Below, piece after piece: positions 1-10,784 of a DNA stretch of 64,000 nucleotides. The notes under the pieces are model-generated. The model searched no databases. It worked only from the letters and a program-made list of their open reading frames with translations, and was not told where the DNA came from. This stretch comes from Chrysomallon squamiferum. Its lineage: Eukaryota > Mollusca > Gastropoda > Neomphalida > Peltospiridae. The translations under genes and the position numbers were made by a program. The first letter of the stretch is position 1, and each line of letters starts with the position of its first letter. The stretch covers positions 15,788,672 to 15,852,671 of the forward strand of contig CM022669.1 of NCBI GenBank assembly GCA_012295275.1, in the 5' to 3' direction.

Positions 1-487
1 TGAAAACCAAATAATTGTATTTTTTTCAATAGGTTGGCCAGCATTTATTGCAAATGTTCTGCCGAAATGTCAACGTTATTACAGACAAGATGTTCACATG
101 CTGAAATAGAGAAATATGTAGTAATCTAACTAACGGGAGATATTTACGTCTTTGGCGAGCGCTAATTGAGTTACACTTTTGATTTATTACATTATTTACG
201 GTTTTAAGGCCACTGACATGGTTCGTAGGCCGTAAAATGGTATTTCTGTGTAAACATCTGGATCGCCAGCGCTTCTGGGCATGTTATTTATTTTAATTTG
301 GTTAAATGATTCAAGTAAATAAGTAAGTAAGGAAGTAACTAATGCAAATACATCAAAAACATGGTCTCCGCAAATAGTTTAAGATCGACAAGAGCTGATA
401 ATGGTGTTGATGTGTTTGATTCTTAAATGATCAAAATAATTAAACCAAACAAACACACCCATAATCACAAAACACACACACACACAC

Positions 488-523
<36 letters not shown>

Positions 524-845
524 ACACACACACACACACACAATGGAAATAGAACATAAAAGACGGGCTAATCAGTTAACTTACTGACCAAAGATAAAGA
601 AACTAATATATAAATAAATAACAGAAAATAAAAAATACCAAATAAAATTAAACATAAACTGAAATTAAAATTAAATAAAATAAACAAGTAAAATAATTGA
701 GTAAGTAAGTAAGTTAATACAACTACAACTAAAATACCAACAACTACTAACAACAACAACAATAGTAATAATAACAATCCATAAAATATTTGATATCGTC
801 ATTCTTGGTCATTTTGCTATTGGCACATCTTTGTAAAAAACTCAC
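1..845. other. Non-coding, downstream intron of gene B
   Basis: No exon is recognisable here. Because gene B is read leftward and its Ig1 exon at 846-1059 ends in a canonical donor, this stretch should be intron of gene B. It holds an interrupted (CA)n microsatellite at about 473-541 and an A-rich, TAA/CAA-rich tract at about 600-780. The short linker microexon expected by analogy with gene A was looked for on the minus strand and not seen. Confidence 0.6.
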
Positions 846-1059
846 CTTTAACCTTCAGCAGAACAAGTTTTCTTATGCTTCTTGTTCTAGAGCTGACTTG
901 ACACTCGTAAACCCCTGAGTCATCCACTGTGACGTTCCTGATGTGTAGGTTCCACTCGACTGACAAAGGGTCGTGAACCATTTTGAAACGTTTGTCACCC
1001 ACGTACGTCATGTGACCAATTGTTAGCGGGTTTGGATCCGAGGCCAAACGCCATACCAC
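846..1059 (-). CDS. Gene B: exon for second half of Ig domain 1, Dpr/zig-8-like
   Basis: This 214-nt exon encodes strands C to G of an N-terminal immunoglobulin domain. It begins VVWRLASDPNP with the core Trp and contains MTYVGDKRF, then VHD, EWNLHI and the diagnostic DSGVYECQ with the second Ig cysteine. It ends VLLKVK. These blocks match the Dpr / zig-8 two-Ig family of neuronal cell-surface recognition proteins. The minus-strand borders are a TTTCAG acceptor just right of 1059 and AAAG/GTGAGT at 846. The exon enters in phase 0, joining the exon at 2643-2839, and leaves in phase 1. An N-glycosylation sequon (NVT) lies in strand E/F. Length and phases equal those of 51392-51605, and 54 of 71 residues match by eye. 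Ig2 and the tail must lie left of the window, so the gene is partial. Family assignment is strong; orthology to a specific Dpr is not claimed. Confidence 0.9.
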
Positions 1060-1556
1060 CTGAAACATTCAAGTAAGTAGGTGCATTATAGTACTGATGA
1101 TGATGATAATGATAATTGTAGTGATAACAATAAAAGTAGCAGCAGTAGTAGTAGTGATAAAATGATAATGACACTAACACTAATAATAAAACAATAATGA
1201 TAAAAATAACAACAATAATAACACTAACAATGAATGCAATAGTAATAATAGTAGTAGGAGTAGTGACAGTAATAATGATAACAACAACAGCAACAATAAC
1301 AACGAAAACAACAACAATGACGACATCAACAATAATAAGAATAATAACAAGACTAATGATAATGTTATTATTGATATTTATACTAATACTTATAAGAAGA
1401 ATGAAGAAGAAGAAGAAAGCATACTGATAACGATGGTAGTGATGAAGAAGTAGAACAAAAGTAATGAAAATGAAAACTCCATTTTTGAATGTTGAAATAT
1501 TTTCCAGTCGTACATTCTGTTAATTAATATATGAAAATTGAGGAATTCTACATATG

Positions 1557-1593
<37 letters not shown>

Positions 1594-2642
1594 ACACACA
1601 CAGACACACATAGGGAGAAGCACACAATATCAGATGTAGAAATAGACTTTAATCGTTTCGTATTTCCACTAAAAGTTTAAAAATATAAATAAAAAATAAA
1701 TTAAAAAAAAATATATATATATATATATTTAAATTAAGGCTTAAGATGATAAAATAAATTAGATTTAAAAGTGTAACATTAAACTAAACGAATGAAAACT
1801 ATAACCGACGACGAAAGGGGAACTGCACTTAAGAATAAATTTAAATTTTAACGAAATAATTGGAACAGGTTTATTTGTACCGATTCAGTTTTTGTAACTT
1901 TAACTCCAAATCTTCAACTTTGCGGGAGGTAATTAAAAACAAAAAAAACTATGAAAAGTCAATATAACTGAAACAGATTGACTGTTAATGCTTCCATTAG
2001 TTAAATAAAAAAAAAAATATATATTATAGATAGTGTGTGGCAGAGACGTTTACTAAAACATGAAATTTCAATACAGGTTTCTACTCTTTTTATATGGAAC
2101 TTTCTCGAATCATTTAGATTGGAAATAGTGGATATCAGATGTTGATAAGAAGAAGAAAAAGAAGAAGAGGAAGAAGAAAAGAGAAAGAAGAAGAATACCA
2201 CCACCAACAGCACTACTACTACTATTACCATAGTATTACTACTTCTACCATCTCCACAACAACAACAACAACAACAACAACTACTACTACTACATATAAA
2301 ACTATTTGGTTACTACTAATACTATTTTTAATACTATCGCAATTTGTTTGATCATTAATACTTGGACATTTACTGCTACTACTTTAGTTACAACCATTAA
2401 TATTGGTATTATAACTACGTCGTTGGCGATATAGTTACGACAGCCACGACCACGGCAACGATAACGATGATAATGGTAATGATAAAAATTAATGAGAAAG
2501 AAGATGAGAATGAATAGCAACAAAAAAATTATCCAGGGCTGGCTATATACAGCAGAAACCACATCGTCTGGAGGAATGTGAAATTCTTCATTGTTGCCTT
2601 GAACTGGTTCATCTCGACATATAACAAACGCTGTGTACTTAC
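1060..2642 (-). other. Gene B intron splitting Ig1
   Basis: This 1583-nt phase-0 intron has GTAAGT at its 5' end (right) and TTTCAG at its 3' end (left). It carries TGA/ACA/TAA-rich low-complexity DNA at about 1083-1430, an (AC)n array at 1562-1612, a GAA-rich run at 2139-2195 and CAA/CTA triplets at about 2258-2295. Open frames over these repeats are simple-sequence artefacts. Confidence 0.75.
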
Positions 2643-2839
2643 CGTTCTGGGGCCTATGTTATCTATGGCACATGTTAAAATGGCCTCTTCGCCTCGATTG
2701 GCTGTGACGTTGGGGGTCGTCAACAGGAAGGCTGGAAGCGGTTGCTTCGTCGACTGGTCGTCGTAGTCGTCGTATTTGTAGTTTTCTCCATAGTCGTAGT
2801 CGTCGTTCACGTGGTAGTCATAATCTTTGACGTGGAACC
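2643..2839 (-). CDS. Gene B: exon for acidic Tyr-rich leader and first half of Ig domain 1
   Basis: This 197-nt exon enters in phase 1 and exits in phase 0. Its acceptor is TTATTTATAG just right of 2839 and its donor is ACG/GTAAGT left of 2643. The first ~25 codons form an unusual segment with 7 Tyr and 10 Asp/Glu (from VKDYDYHV to DDYDD). Next comes a short linker with PAFLLTTP and then Ig strands A-B: NVTANRGEEAILTCAIDN, which holds an NVT glycosylation sequon and the first Ig cysteine. The end, GPRT, joins VVWRLASD of the next exon to rebuild a complete V/I-set domain with Cys, Trp, DxGxYxC. The phase-1 start implies an upstream exon, probably carrying the signal peptide. An Ig1 split across two exons fits a Dpr/zig-8-like surface protein. 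The acidic Tyr-rich stretch is not, to my knowledge, a family hallmark. Confidence 0.87.
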
Positions 2840-2976
2840 CTATAAATAACAAAAATGGCAACAATTTAAAAGAGGAACAGTGTCACTGAAAGAATGCATG
2901 ATCTTATAATATGCTTCAAAATTCAAATTAAATAAAAGAAAACGGTTTCAGTTTGTTTCTTTCTTCTTTTTCGATG

Positions 2977-3009
<33 letters not shown>

Positions 3010-4850
3010 ATGAGTATGTGTGTGTGTGTGTGTGTGTGTGTGTCATAGGTATCATTTTCTTTGTTGAATCGACATAATAAGCTCATCAGAAATAATTATG
3101 CACATCAGTTACTAAATATCATCCTTATAAATCAATTTATAGATAGATATATTAACTGAATAAATTATGACGACTGAATGACTTAGTGTCTGACTCAGTT
3201 ATCAAATGACTGAATTAATCTGTCAGTACATGAATCAAACGAAAACTGACTGACAGACCTACTAAATTAACCAGAGATATTAATTGTTTTTGGCTCTATT
3301 AATTGTGTGACTTTAAATTTTCTTTCATTCGTATTTTTCCAAGAGAAACATACAGTTCTAACGAGCGAGCAATGAATTAGACATTATTTTCAACGAACAA
3401 CTGATAGTCTTTTTAATATCCGCCTCTTCTTTTCTTTTACCAGCTGCTGTGTTGTCAAAAGAAACATCAACATGCCAGCAGAGGAATCTGGGACTAACTG
3501 CATTGAAAGCATGGCCCGCTGTCATGTATGTAATTGATTCCCAGCGTGACTGCATTGTCAGCACGCAGAAACATTTAACAGAAAGCCGAGTCGCTGCGTG
3601 TGAGCTTAATAAAGCAGGGACCTTTTATGTTGTAGCTTCGGGTCTTTACGTCCTCTTGGATTTCTAATGGCGTCATGATGGTCTCAGAAATGTTTATATA
3701 TATATAAACATTTATATATATATGCAAGGGCAAGCTTTCTTTCGGTCGTTAAAGGCTTATGCATTTGGTAGAGAGATGAAGAAGAAGAAAAAAATGGATA
3801 TCTGTTAAGAATTGTGTAAAACTATGTAATAAACTTAACTAGAAATTAGTTTGTGGTAAGATAATATTAGAAGTCCATTCGTTTAAGTAGGTTTCCGATC
3901 ATATACATAAACAGCTCTGTGAACGAATCAATTTCGGTTTTTGACACAGAATATTCAGTTGTCAATCGCGATGGTTTGATTACTGAAACTGGTCATTTTA
4001 AAAACTGAAAGCAGTAATCACAGACACTTCTGTAAGATATCTGGCGAGTTGCACGCTGTCTTCACTGCAAGAATATTCTAACTGCAGCTCATCATTGAAA
4101 TTTTCTTGCTGACCTTAGATCAATGAATCTTTTTTTTGTTAAAGGTCCGATGAAAGAAAAAATGATATAATTTATTTTTGCAGTATTGTTTAACCGGAAT
4201 TCATATTATAATAGTCAGACATACGTCATAAAAAAACAACAAACAAAAAAAACCAAACAAATATATAAGTGATGGGATCTATTCCTCATACTAGATTAAT
4301 ACCAAGACTAATTGAAAACGTCTCACATTCACCACAAACAGCCGCCTCTCTTTTTTTTTTTTTTTTTTTTTTGCCCCTATAGTTAATCATGTAACGCAAT
4401 AAACTACATTTTCAGAATACCATCAAGGTTCTAGGAATGCATGAGAAGGAAAGATGCGCTTTTCGGAGGCTTGCGCTATTTAGTGTATCAAAACAAACAT
4501 AAACTACAGACTACTGGTGCTAAATGGTAGATAATAAAAACAGCGGGAGTGTATGTCACCCTTCATGGACAGAAGCCTCGGGCGATTGTGAACGCGTGAA
4601 GCTTTTCTTCAACTGTTTCTGTTGCGGAAGGGTGCTAAACATTAACCAGCCAACGAGTTGAGTTGGCCTGGGTGTTCCGATGGGCTTTCAGCCACGATTT
4701 GATTAATAAGTACAAAAATAAGTTAGAAGCTATTTATCGACATAAACACGTCAACGGTCAGTAATAACGTTACATAGAGTCTGTGTTATACAAGTGACAA
4801 CATCACGTTATGTATGTTTGAGGTAAAAGGTTCAGCTGGTACTGGTGCTG
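2840..4850. other. Non-coding: putative 5' intron of gene B
   Basis: No gene is recognised. Contents are a (GT)n array at about 2975-3043, a small TA-rich palindrome near 3690-3722 and a 22-bp poly(T) at 4351-4372. The segments 3350-3670 and 4380-4760 are less repetitive but show no exon with supporting homology. By position this is probably gene B's 5' intron. Confidence 0.5.
2975..3043. repeat. (GT)n microsatellite
   Basis: Alternating GT with a few interruptions (GC, ATGAG). It lies about 140 bp upstream, in the gene B sense, of the 2643-2839 exon acceptor. Confidence 0.95.
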
Positions 4851-5056
4851 CTGTTACTACTACTACTACTACTCTTGCTACTACTTCTACTACTACTACT
4901 TCTACTACTACTACTAATACTACTTCTACTTCTACTACTACTTCTACTACTACTACTACTATTACTACTACTACTATAACACTGCTGTTACAACTGCTGC
5001 TGCTAGTCCTACCTATAAACTAATTTCATATTTTAATAGTAGTAGTAGTAGTAGTA

Positions 5057-5112
<56 letters not shown>

Positions 5113-5180
5113 ATGATTATGATAATAATAACATAGATGAGATGATGATGATAATAATAATAAAGATGATGCAGTGATGA
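4851..5180. repeat. Compound trinucleotide array (ACT / TAG / TAA / GAT)
   Basis: ACT triplets at about 4851-4980 are followed by TAG then TAA triplets (5034-5110) and GAT/TAA-rich sequence. The Thr-rich open frame across it is a shadow of the repeat. Confidence 0.95.
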
Positions 5181-5702
5181 TGATGGTAATATTACTAAAA
5201 ATAAAAGTATCCTATATTGTTATTTTCAGATACATTCTTAGCACCTATTTATTCATTCAATTAATTTAAGTTCACGCACGTATTATTTACAGGTTTCGAA
5301 TAGTTTATGCCTTTGAAAATGAATAACTGTGATGACTACCAGACGATGCTTCCAGGTAAATAACTCTAACAATTAACGCTTAGTAAACGTTGAAATATAC
5401 CCCAACGACAAAATGATAGATTTAACTGAATAATTAACGTAAAACGTGAAGAAATACTCTTAAACACGTGTTGACTTTTAACTGAGATTCGTACGTTTCT
5501 TTCACGAACACGTAATTCTCTTTTGATCGAAGATCACTTCATTTTCCGGACAACCATTATTTTCTTTATAATATCTCTTTCTTTCTTTTTTTTTTATATT
5601 CTTTGTTGTTTCCTTCAAAACCAGTGCACTATCGGCAAACACTACCGATTCAAAGAAAAACCTATTATTTGCGTTAAAAAAAAAAAAAAAAAAAAAAAGT
5701 AG

Positions 5703-5996
5703 AGAAAACAATGTCTCGGGGCTTTCCGATAATTCCCGGAGCTCCGGCCGTGTTAAGGCGAATATAAACGGTTTATTAGATTCTTTGTCGATCGTTTTTC
5801 CCTCGCCAATTTTCCCCGAGCTTGCAGGGTCTACGCGGTTCTAATGATCAAATTAGTTTGCTGTTAGAAGTATCCCAATTAACTTGTGTGAAAAACACTG
5901 TTGTACGCACACGCCGTAGGTCGACGGGTCGTTAATTCGGTTTCCGTAACGTCGTTCGTCTCCGTCATTAACGGTTAAAGATCAAATTAGAACCGG
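5703..5996. promoter_or_regulatory. CpG-containing low-repeat island, candidate regulatory element
   Basis: This stretch stands out from its AT-rich surroundings. It has many CpG dinucleotides, no simple repeats and no long open frame. It contains several homeodomain-type TAAT/ATTA words (CAAATTAG twice, ATTAAC, CGTTAATTCGG, TCATTAACGG). Such composition is typical of conserved non-coding elements in introns of neural genes, but conservation cannot be tested here. It could also be an old, decayed repeat. Confidence 0.3.
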
Positions 5997-6110
5997 TCAG
6001 CTTAATTGCATACGCAAACATCGAAATGGTATACGCTTGAAATCTGAAAGGGACGTGATGGGTTGTAAGTGAGCGTTAAGTTGTCAGACGTTGTAGTAAA
6101 GCCACAAGAC

Positions 6111-6132
6111 AGTGTGTGTGTGTGTGTGTGTG
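6111..6132. repeat. (GT)n microsatellite
   Basis: A short uninterrupted GT run just left of the fold-back repeat at 6211-6480. Confidence 0.9.
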
Positions 6133-6210
6133 TAGTTCGTCTGTAAACTGCCTCGGTGCTGTCGTGATTGATTATACAAATCAATAAAGTGTTCATTGTG
6201 TGGCATATAA

Positions 6211-6304
6211 TTACACACAGTATATTTGGCCGTTTGTCTGTATAGCAGTCTAATCTATCTATCTTTCTGCCTGTCTTCTGTCTGTCTGTCTGTGTGTGTG
6301 TTTG

Positions 6305-6344
<40 letters not shown>

Positions 6345-6480
6345 GAGAGAGAGAGAGACACACACACACAAACACATATACGCACACACAGATGGATAGA
6401 CAGACAGACAGACGACAGAAGACAGGCAGAAAGATAGACAGATTGATATACAGACAAATGGCCAAATATACTGGTGTAAA
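6211..6480. repeat. Fold-back (inverted) repeat with GT/GA/CA core
   Basis: The left arm begins near 6211 with the word TATATTTGGCC at 6221. The right arm ends near 6480 with the complement GGCCAAATATA at 6460-6470. Between them, matching blocks run in opposite order and orientation: GTTTGTCTGTATA against TATACAGACAAAT, CTTTCTGCCTGTCTTCTGTC against GACAGAAGACAGGCAGAAAG, and TGTC arrays against GACA arrays. The centre is (GT)n-TATA-(GA)n-(CA)n. Arms are about 75-90 bp and imperfect. This looks like two head-to-head copies of a short repeat or a MITE-like hairpin whose core expanded. No terminal target-site duplication was identified. Confidence 0.75.
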
Positions 6481-6531
6481 GGATAGATGGACACATACAT
6501 ATGCATACAAACACATAAATAAACATACATT

Positions 6532-6535
<4 letters not shown>

Positions 6536-6590
<55 letters not shown>
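6536..6590. repeat. (TA)n microsatellite
   Basis: About 55 bp of uninterrupted TA, 55 bp right of the fold-back repeat. The flanks are rich in ACATA/TACATA variants. Confidence 0.95.
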
Positions 6591-6597
<7 letters not shown>

Positions 6598-6699
6598 CAT
6601 AAATAGATGCGTACATATATACATGTATACATACATACATAAACAAATACAATCACACACATATATATATACAAACACACACATCCACCCTCCTATACA

Positions 6700-7010
6700 T
6701 AACTATTTAACAGGAGCATCAGTTATAGAAGCACAGGCATTTGGCACTGGTGGCAGGATCAATCCCTTTTAATTCAGAATAACATTATAACTACTGCCTC
6801 GCGAATGGTCTTATCATTTTGACTTTGCTTATGACAAGACATAATTATACAAGATCCCTGTATTAGTTGACTGAAAGAAGCAGGCCATATGAAGCCGTCA
6901 GAAGGTTTAGACATGAATCTTGCAAAACATACAGAAACAAAAATTAATAAAGAAACAAAAACTGTTCATATAAATTTCCAGTTTTGCAATTTAATAGTTT
7001 ATACTATTAT
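6700..7010. other. Non-coding, nothing recognised
   Basis: Moderately complex AT-rich sequence without repeats, splice-flanked coding blocks or RNA-like structure that I could support. Confidence 0.5.
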
Positions 7011-7474
7011 TATATAGTTTATATTTGTACAAATTGTTATTCTTGTTATTAGTTCTAGTAACAGTAATAGTATTGCACTAACAGTAGTAGTTGTAGTTTT
7101 GATAGTAGTGGTAGCAGTAGCAGTTGTAATAGTAGTTGTACAACTACTGGCACTAGCAGTAGTAACAGTGGTAGTAGTGGTGGTAGCAGTAACAATAAAA
7201 GTAGTAAAACTAATAAATTAAAATAATGGTACTGATAATAATGATGATAATAATAGAATAACAGTATTGGTATTGATTGTAGTAGTAATAGTAATGGTGA
7301 TGGTAATGATAACAGAAGAGTAGTAAAAATAAGTCCTAATAATAATGATAACGATGATCATGATGATAATGATGATAATATAATAATATTAATAGTAGTA
7401 GTATTAATTATAGTGGTAGCAGTAGTAGTTGTAGTACTGGTGGTAGCAGCAGTAATAATAAAAATAGTAAAAAA

Positions 7475-7512
<38 letters not shown>

Positions 7513-7520
7513 CGACAAGT
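7010..7520. repeat. Degenerate TAG/TAA/GAT trinucleotide region
   Basis: Half a kilobase of diverged TAG, TAA, GTA and GAT triplets, ending in a cleaner (TAA)n at about 7478-7510. It looks like an old array that has accumulated substitutions. Confidence 0.9.
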
Positions 7521-7599
7521 AATAATAACTACAAAAAATAATAGAAACAGCAAAAGTAGCTGAAATGTTAATACTAATTATTGTGGAAGCAGCAAATTT

Positions 7600-8017
7600 A
7601 TATCAACGACATTATCATCAACATCATCAACATTATCATCACCTCCGTCTATTAGCGTGAGACATAACTGTAATAATTATTTATAATTAACATCTTCAAT
7701 TTCATCACCGTCATCTAACAGCATGACTCATGATTTATGGTCATCAATTATTGTCATAAAAGTTAATGAATTCGGGCCAGTATTCTGCCGGCAAAACCTT
7801 ATTTGGATATTGTAGTTTGACGTTTATTGCAACACTTGAAGATCAATAGGTAAATTTGAACCTCGATTTAAGTAAACAGTATTCTGTCGGGGAATTGTTG
7901 GAGAGGTCACGCTTTTTTTTTTTTCTTCTTTCGAAACACTCTGTAACCTTCCTCAAGTTCGAGCAAACATATTAAATGTGCAAATAATGATTTAAAGATA
8001 AAAGAAATCGAAAAAAA

Positions 8018-8049
<32 letters not shown>

Positions 8050-8127
8050 AAAAAGAGCATTGAGAAAATAAAAGAGAAAACATCCAAGTTGTAAAAAATA
8101 TCGAAATTCTAGATCCAATGTAGATAA
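7600..8127. other. Non-coding: CAT-rich patch then poly(A)
   Basis: CATCAT/TCATCA words occur at about 7605-7740. Unremarkable sequence follows, with a poly(T) near 7912-7923 and a long, slightly interrupted poly(A) at about 8010-8054. Confidence 0.7.
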
Positions 8128-8520
8128 ATGATTTTTAGTTACAGAAATGGTGAACGTTGTTTCTTCTCTGTTTTTTTATCCATCATCGTTTGGGTTAATT
8201 CTTCTGTGCTGATTTTTGTCATGGTTATAAAAAATGCTGTTTTTTTGGCACCAAATAATATGTTTAACTTTCATTCCCTTGTTTTCAAATTGTTCACGTT
8301 TGGTTTTGGTCAATATTTATTTATTTATTTATTTATTTATTTTTTTTATTTTTTATTTTTTGTTTTTATTCGTTCGTTTATTTGTACGTTTATTTATTTA
8401 TTTCTTTGTCTGTTTGTTTGTGGTATCGAGAAAAAAAAAAAGAAATCGATAAGTTAATACCTAGAACTCTGAAGTAAATAAACTACACAACTGCATGCAT
8501 TTCCAAGCCAAGCAAGAAAG
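8128..8520. other. Non-coding T-rich sequence
   Basis: T-rich sequence with a (TTTA)n block at about 8314-8404. The Phe/Leu-rich open frames on the plus strand follow the T-richness and show no domain signature. Confidence 0.7.
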
Positions 8521-8640
8521 TTAGCATTTTACAAGTGTTTGTTTTCTGGTTTGATTGAATGGTTTCCTCTTTGGTGTTTGGCTTACGGCATGCCGTAAAC
8601 AACAAACAGGACATAACCTAAACACCACAAAAAATGCTCA
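8521..8640. repeat. Imperfect dyad centred on a perfect 16-bp palindrome
   Basis: The core TTACGGCATGCCGTAA (8583-8598) is a perfect palindrome. Outer matches are TTTGGTGTTT near 8570 against AAACACCACAAA near 8620, and TTAGCATTTT (8521-8530) against AAAATGCTCA (8631-8640). The whole could fold into an imperfect hairpin of about 120 nt or be a remnant of a small inverted-repeat element. Confidence 0.5.
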
Positions 8641-8645
8641 CAACA

Positions 8646-8682
8646 TACCTGTAAAACACCTGTACTCACCTGTAATCACCTG
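8646..8682. promoter_or_regulatory. Helically phased CACCTG E-box cluster
   Basis: Exact CACCTG words at 8657-8662, 8667-8672 and 8677-8682 are spaced exactly 10 bp apart. A degenerate TACCTG lies at 8646-8651. CACCTG/CAGGTG is the core bound by Snail/Scratch/ZEB zinc fingers and some bHLH factors. One-helical-turn spacing puts all sites on one face of the DNA. It could instead be a short decamer tandem repeat. Function is inferred only. Confidence 0.4.
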
Positions 8683-9010
8683 ACCAATCCCGACAAATAT
8701 CACCGATCCAAACAAAGCAGAAATATTCCAGTTCCAGAAATTTTTCTTCATTTCTTCAACTTGGTCTTTCGGAAATCCATTTGTTTCGTAACACTTTAAT
8801 AGTTGCTTGGGTTCTTTTTGGATGTTTTTTTTTTCTTCTTTTTTTCTCTCTCTCTCTAACTTTCTCTCTCCGTCTTCCTTTCACTATAATCTGTCTGTCG
8901 CTATTAAATCCTCACTGGCAAATTAACGTTGCTCTGAAAGAGAAAGGAAAATAGAGATCTCTCACCGATGCTGTTTTGTGCCATGATTGTAAAACATCCG
9001 ACAGATATTA

Positions 9011-9420
9011 TTATATCACCCGGAGCACGCTCCTAGAGCCTTTTGCGAATGATTCTCGCGTGCGGAGAGCAACAGCACGAGAAAGCAGAATAAATAATTT
9101 ATATATATACGTATATCTGAAAAAAAAAAAAAAAAAAGGAATCAGTAGGACGGATGAGGACTGAAACTCATTTTTGCACGAGCAGCGGTGATGATGAGAC
9201 AGCGATAATGGACAGGTCTTCGTCAAATGCCCCGAGTTTTAATACAGCCGGTAAATCACCTTAGCGTGTGTTATTAGGATTTAGTTGCAATTGGAATAAC
9301 ATTAGGAAAACGTTCTTCAGTCGAGCGGTGTTCTCTGCCTATCGTCTCAGCAGCCGTCGAGAACGAAAGCGAAGGGTTTCGTGAAGAGCTGCCTGCGTCC
9401 TGTCAGTTTAGATTGATTTT
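9011..9420. promoter_or_regulatory. CpG-containing complex segment, candidate regulatory DNA
   Basis: Two non-repetitive, CpG-containing blocks (about 9011-9085 and 9231-9420) are separated by a TA/poly(A) stretch. They hold words such as TTGCAATTGG, GTTATTAGG and AGCAGCCGTCGAGAACG. Minus-strand open frames here do not resemble known proteins and lack splice support. Regulatory function is a guess from composition. Confidence 0.2.
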
Positions 9421-9594
9421 GATTTTAGGTGTCTTATTTTTCTCCGTATTGTGTAGTTCAAATTACTTGCATTCATTCGCACAACAAAGAAAAAAGAAAA
9501 AGGAAAAAGAAAAAAAAAAAAAAAAGAAAAGATAGACTATGTCCAATGATTTTTTTTTTTATAGGCTTTTTGAAATATCGATCTTATTTTATTC

Positions 9595-9833
9595 CATCTG
9601 TCTGTCTGTCTGAAAGTCTGTGTAACTACGAGCCTGTCTGTGTACGTAATGTAAATCTCTATCATACGCACATACCGATCTATCTTCCAGTCTGTACACG
9701 TGTTTGTCTGTCTGTCTGCGTGCCTCCCTCTATCTCTGTTATCGGTCTGTCTGTCTGTCTATCTATCAATCAATCAAGCTCTCTTTCTCTGTTCCTTTAC
9801 CTCTCTCTCTATCGATATATATATATATATATA

Positions 9834-9921
<88 letters not shown>

Positions 9922-9930
9922 CATCTGTCT
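9595..9930. repeat. TCTG/ATCT-rich region with 78-bp (TC)n tract
   Basis: CTGT and ATCT tetranucleotides (about 9597-9780) lead through a TA run (9816-9832) into uninterrupted (TC)n at about 9837-9914, then ATCT/CTGT again. The Ser/Leu-repeat open frames in all three plus frames are repeat artefacts. Confidence 0.95.
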
Positions 9931-9989
9931 ATCTCTCTATATATATCAATGTTCTTTCTACCCATCGTTAGTTCTAAATATTTTTTTAT

Positions 9990-10610
9990 TGTTTCTTCCG
10001 CGACTGCTATTACAACAACAACAACAAAACACTACAATATAAATGAAAAACAATACAAAATAAGTTTATGACCAGTCAGTATTTAACTGTTTAAAAAGAA
10101 TGATCAAAGAAATCTATCCAAAGATTTAATTTTATAGTTTGCGTACATCTGTACTTGTTTTATTTGCATATAACATAATCTCGCAGTTCAAAATGAGTTA
10201 CTGCAATTCAAACCACAGCATATGTGTTATCTCGAATTTCGTAACGAAAATTCCTTATCCTTTTCTTCTTCCCTTTTTTTTTTTATTTTTCAATTTCGTT
10301 TCGTTATTTTCATCCGTAAGCAGCAGGTGCATAAAAGGTTATGTTTTTTTTTTCTTGATGAAATATAATTTAAATTTTGCAAGCTTTTTTTTTATTATTT
10401 CGTGATTAAACATTTAACTTAAAAAAATAATAATAACAAACTGTTGCTCTAAATGTCATGTTCTTACAAGACAGAAAGATGGGGAAACCACATAGTAAGG
10501 CTATCGTCCAACAACTGGACAATGATGTTTCGATTTTTCATTTCTGGTTCAAGATTCGTGATTCCTATTTTACTAAAACGTTTTTTTTTTTTTTTTTTTA
10601 ATGCTAATTT
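9990..10610. other. Non-coding, nothing recognised
   Basis: AT-rich DNA with a CAA run at 10014-10027 and T-tracts (10276-10285, 10581-10599). No exon, RNA or element could be supported. Confidence 0.5.
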
Positions 10611-10618
10611 TCTTCTTT

Positions 10619-10621
<3 letters not shown>

Positions 10622-10663
<42 letters not shown>
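10622..10663. repeat. (AT)n microsatellite
   Basis: About 40 bp of alternating AT following ACACAC. Confidence 0.95.
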
Positions 10664-10666
<3 letters not shown>

Positions 10667-10784
10667 TATTTTTTCTTATAATACTTTTTGCTCACTATTT
10701 TAATGTTATTTTATATTATGTTTGAGATTATTGCTTTATATCAAAATTGATTTTTTTTTTTTCATTATAAATTAAACAATTTTC

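Noticed and set aside
6002-6772. Long open frames on both strands rich in Tyr/Ile/His/Thr
   Set aside because: They follow the GT/CA/TA/GTCT repeats and the fold-back element. There is no domain and every frame is open because of the repeat period.
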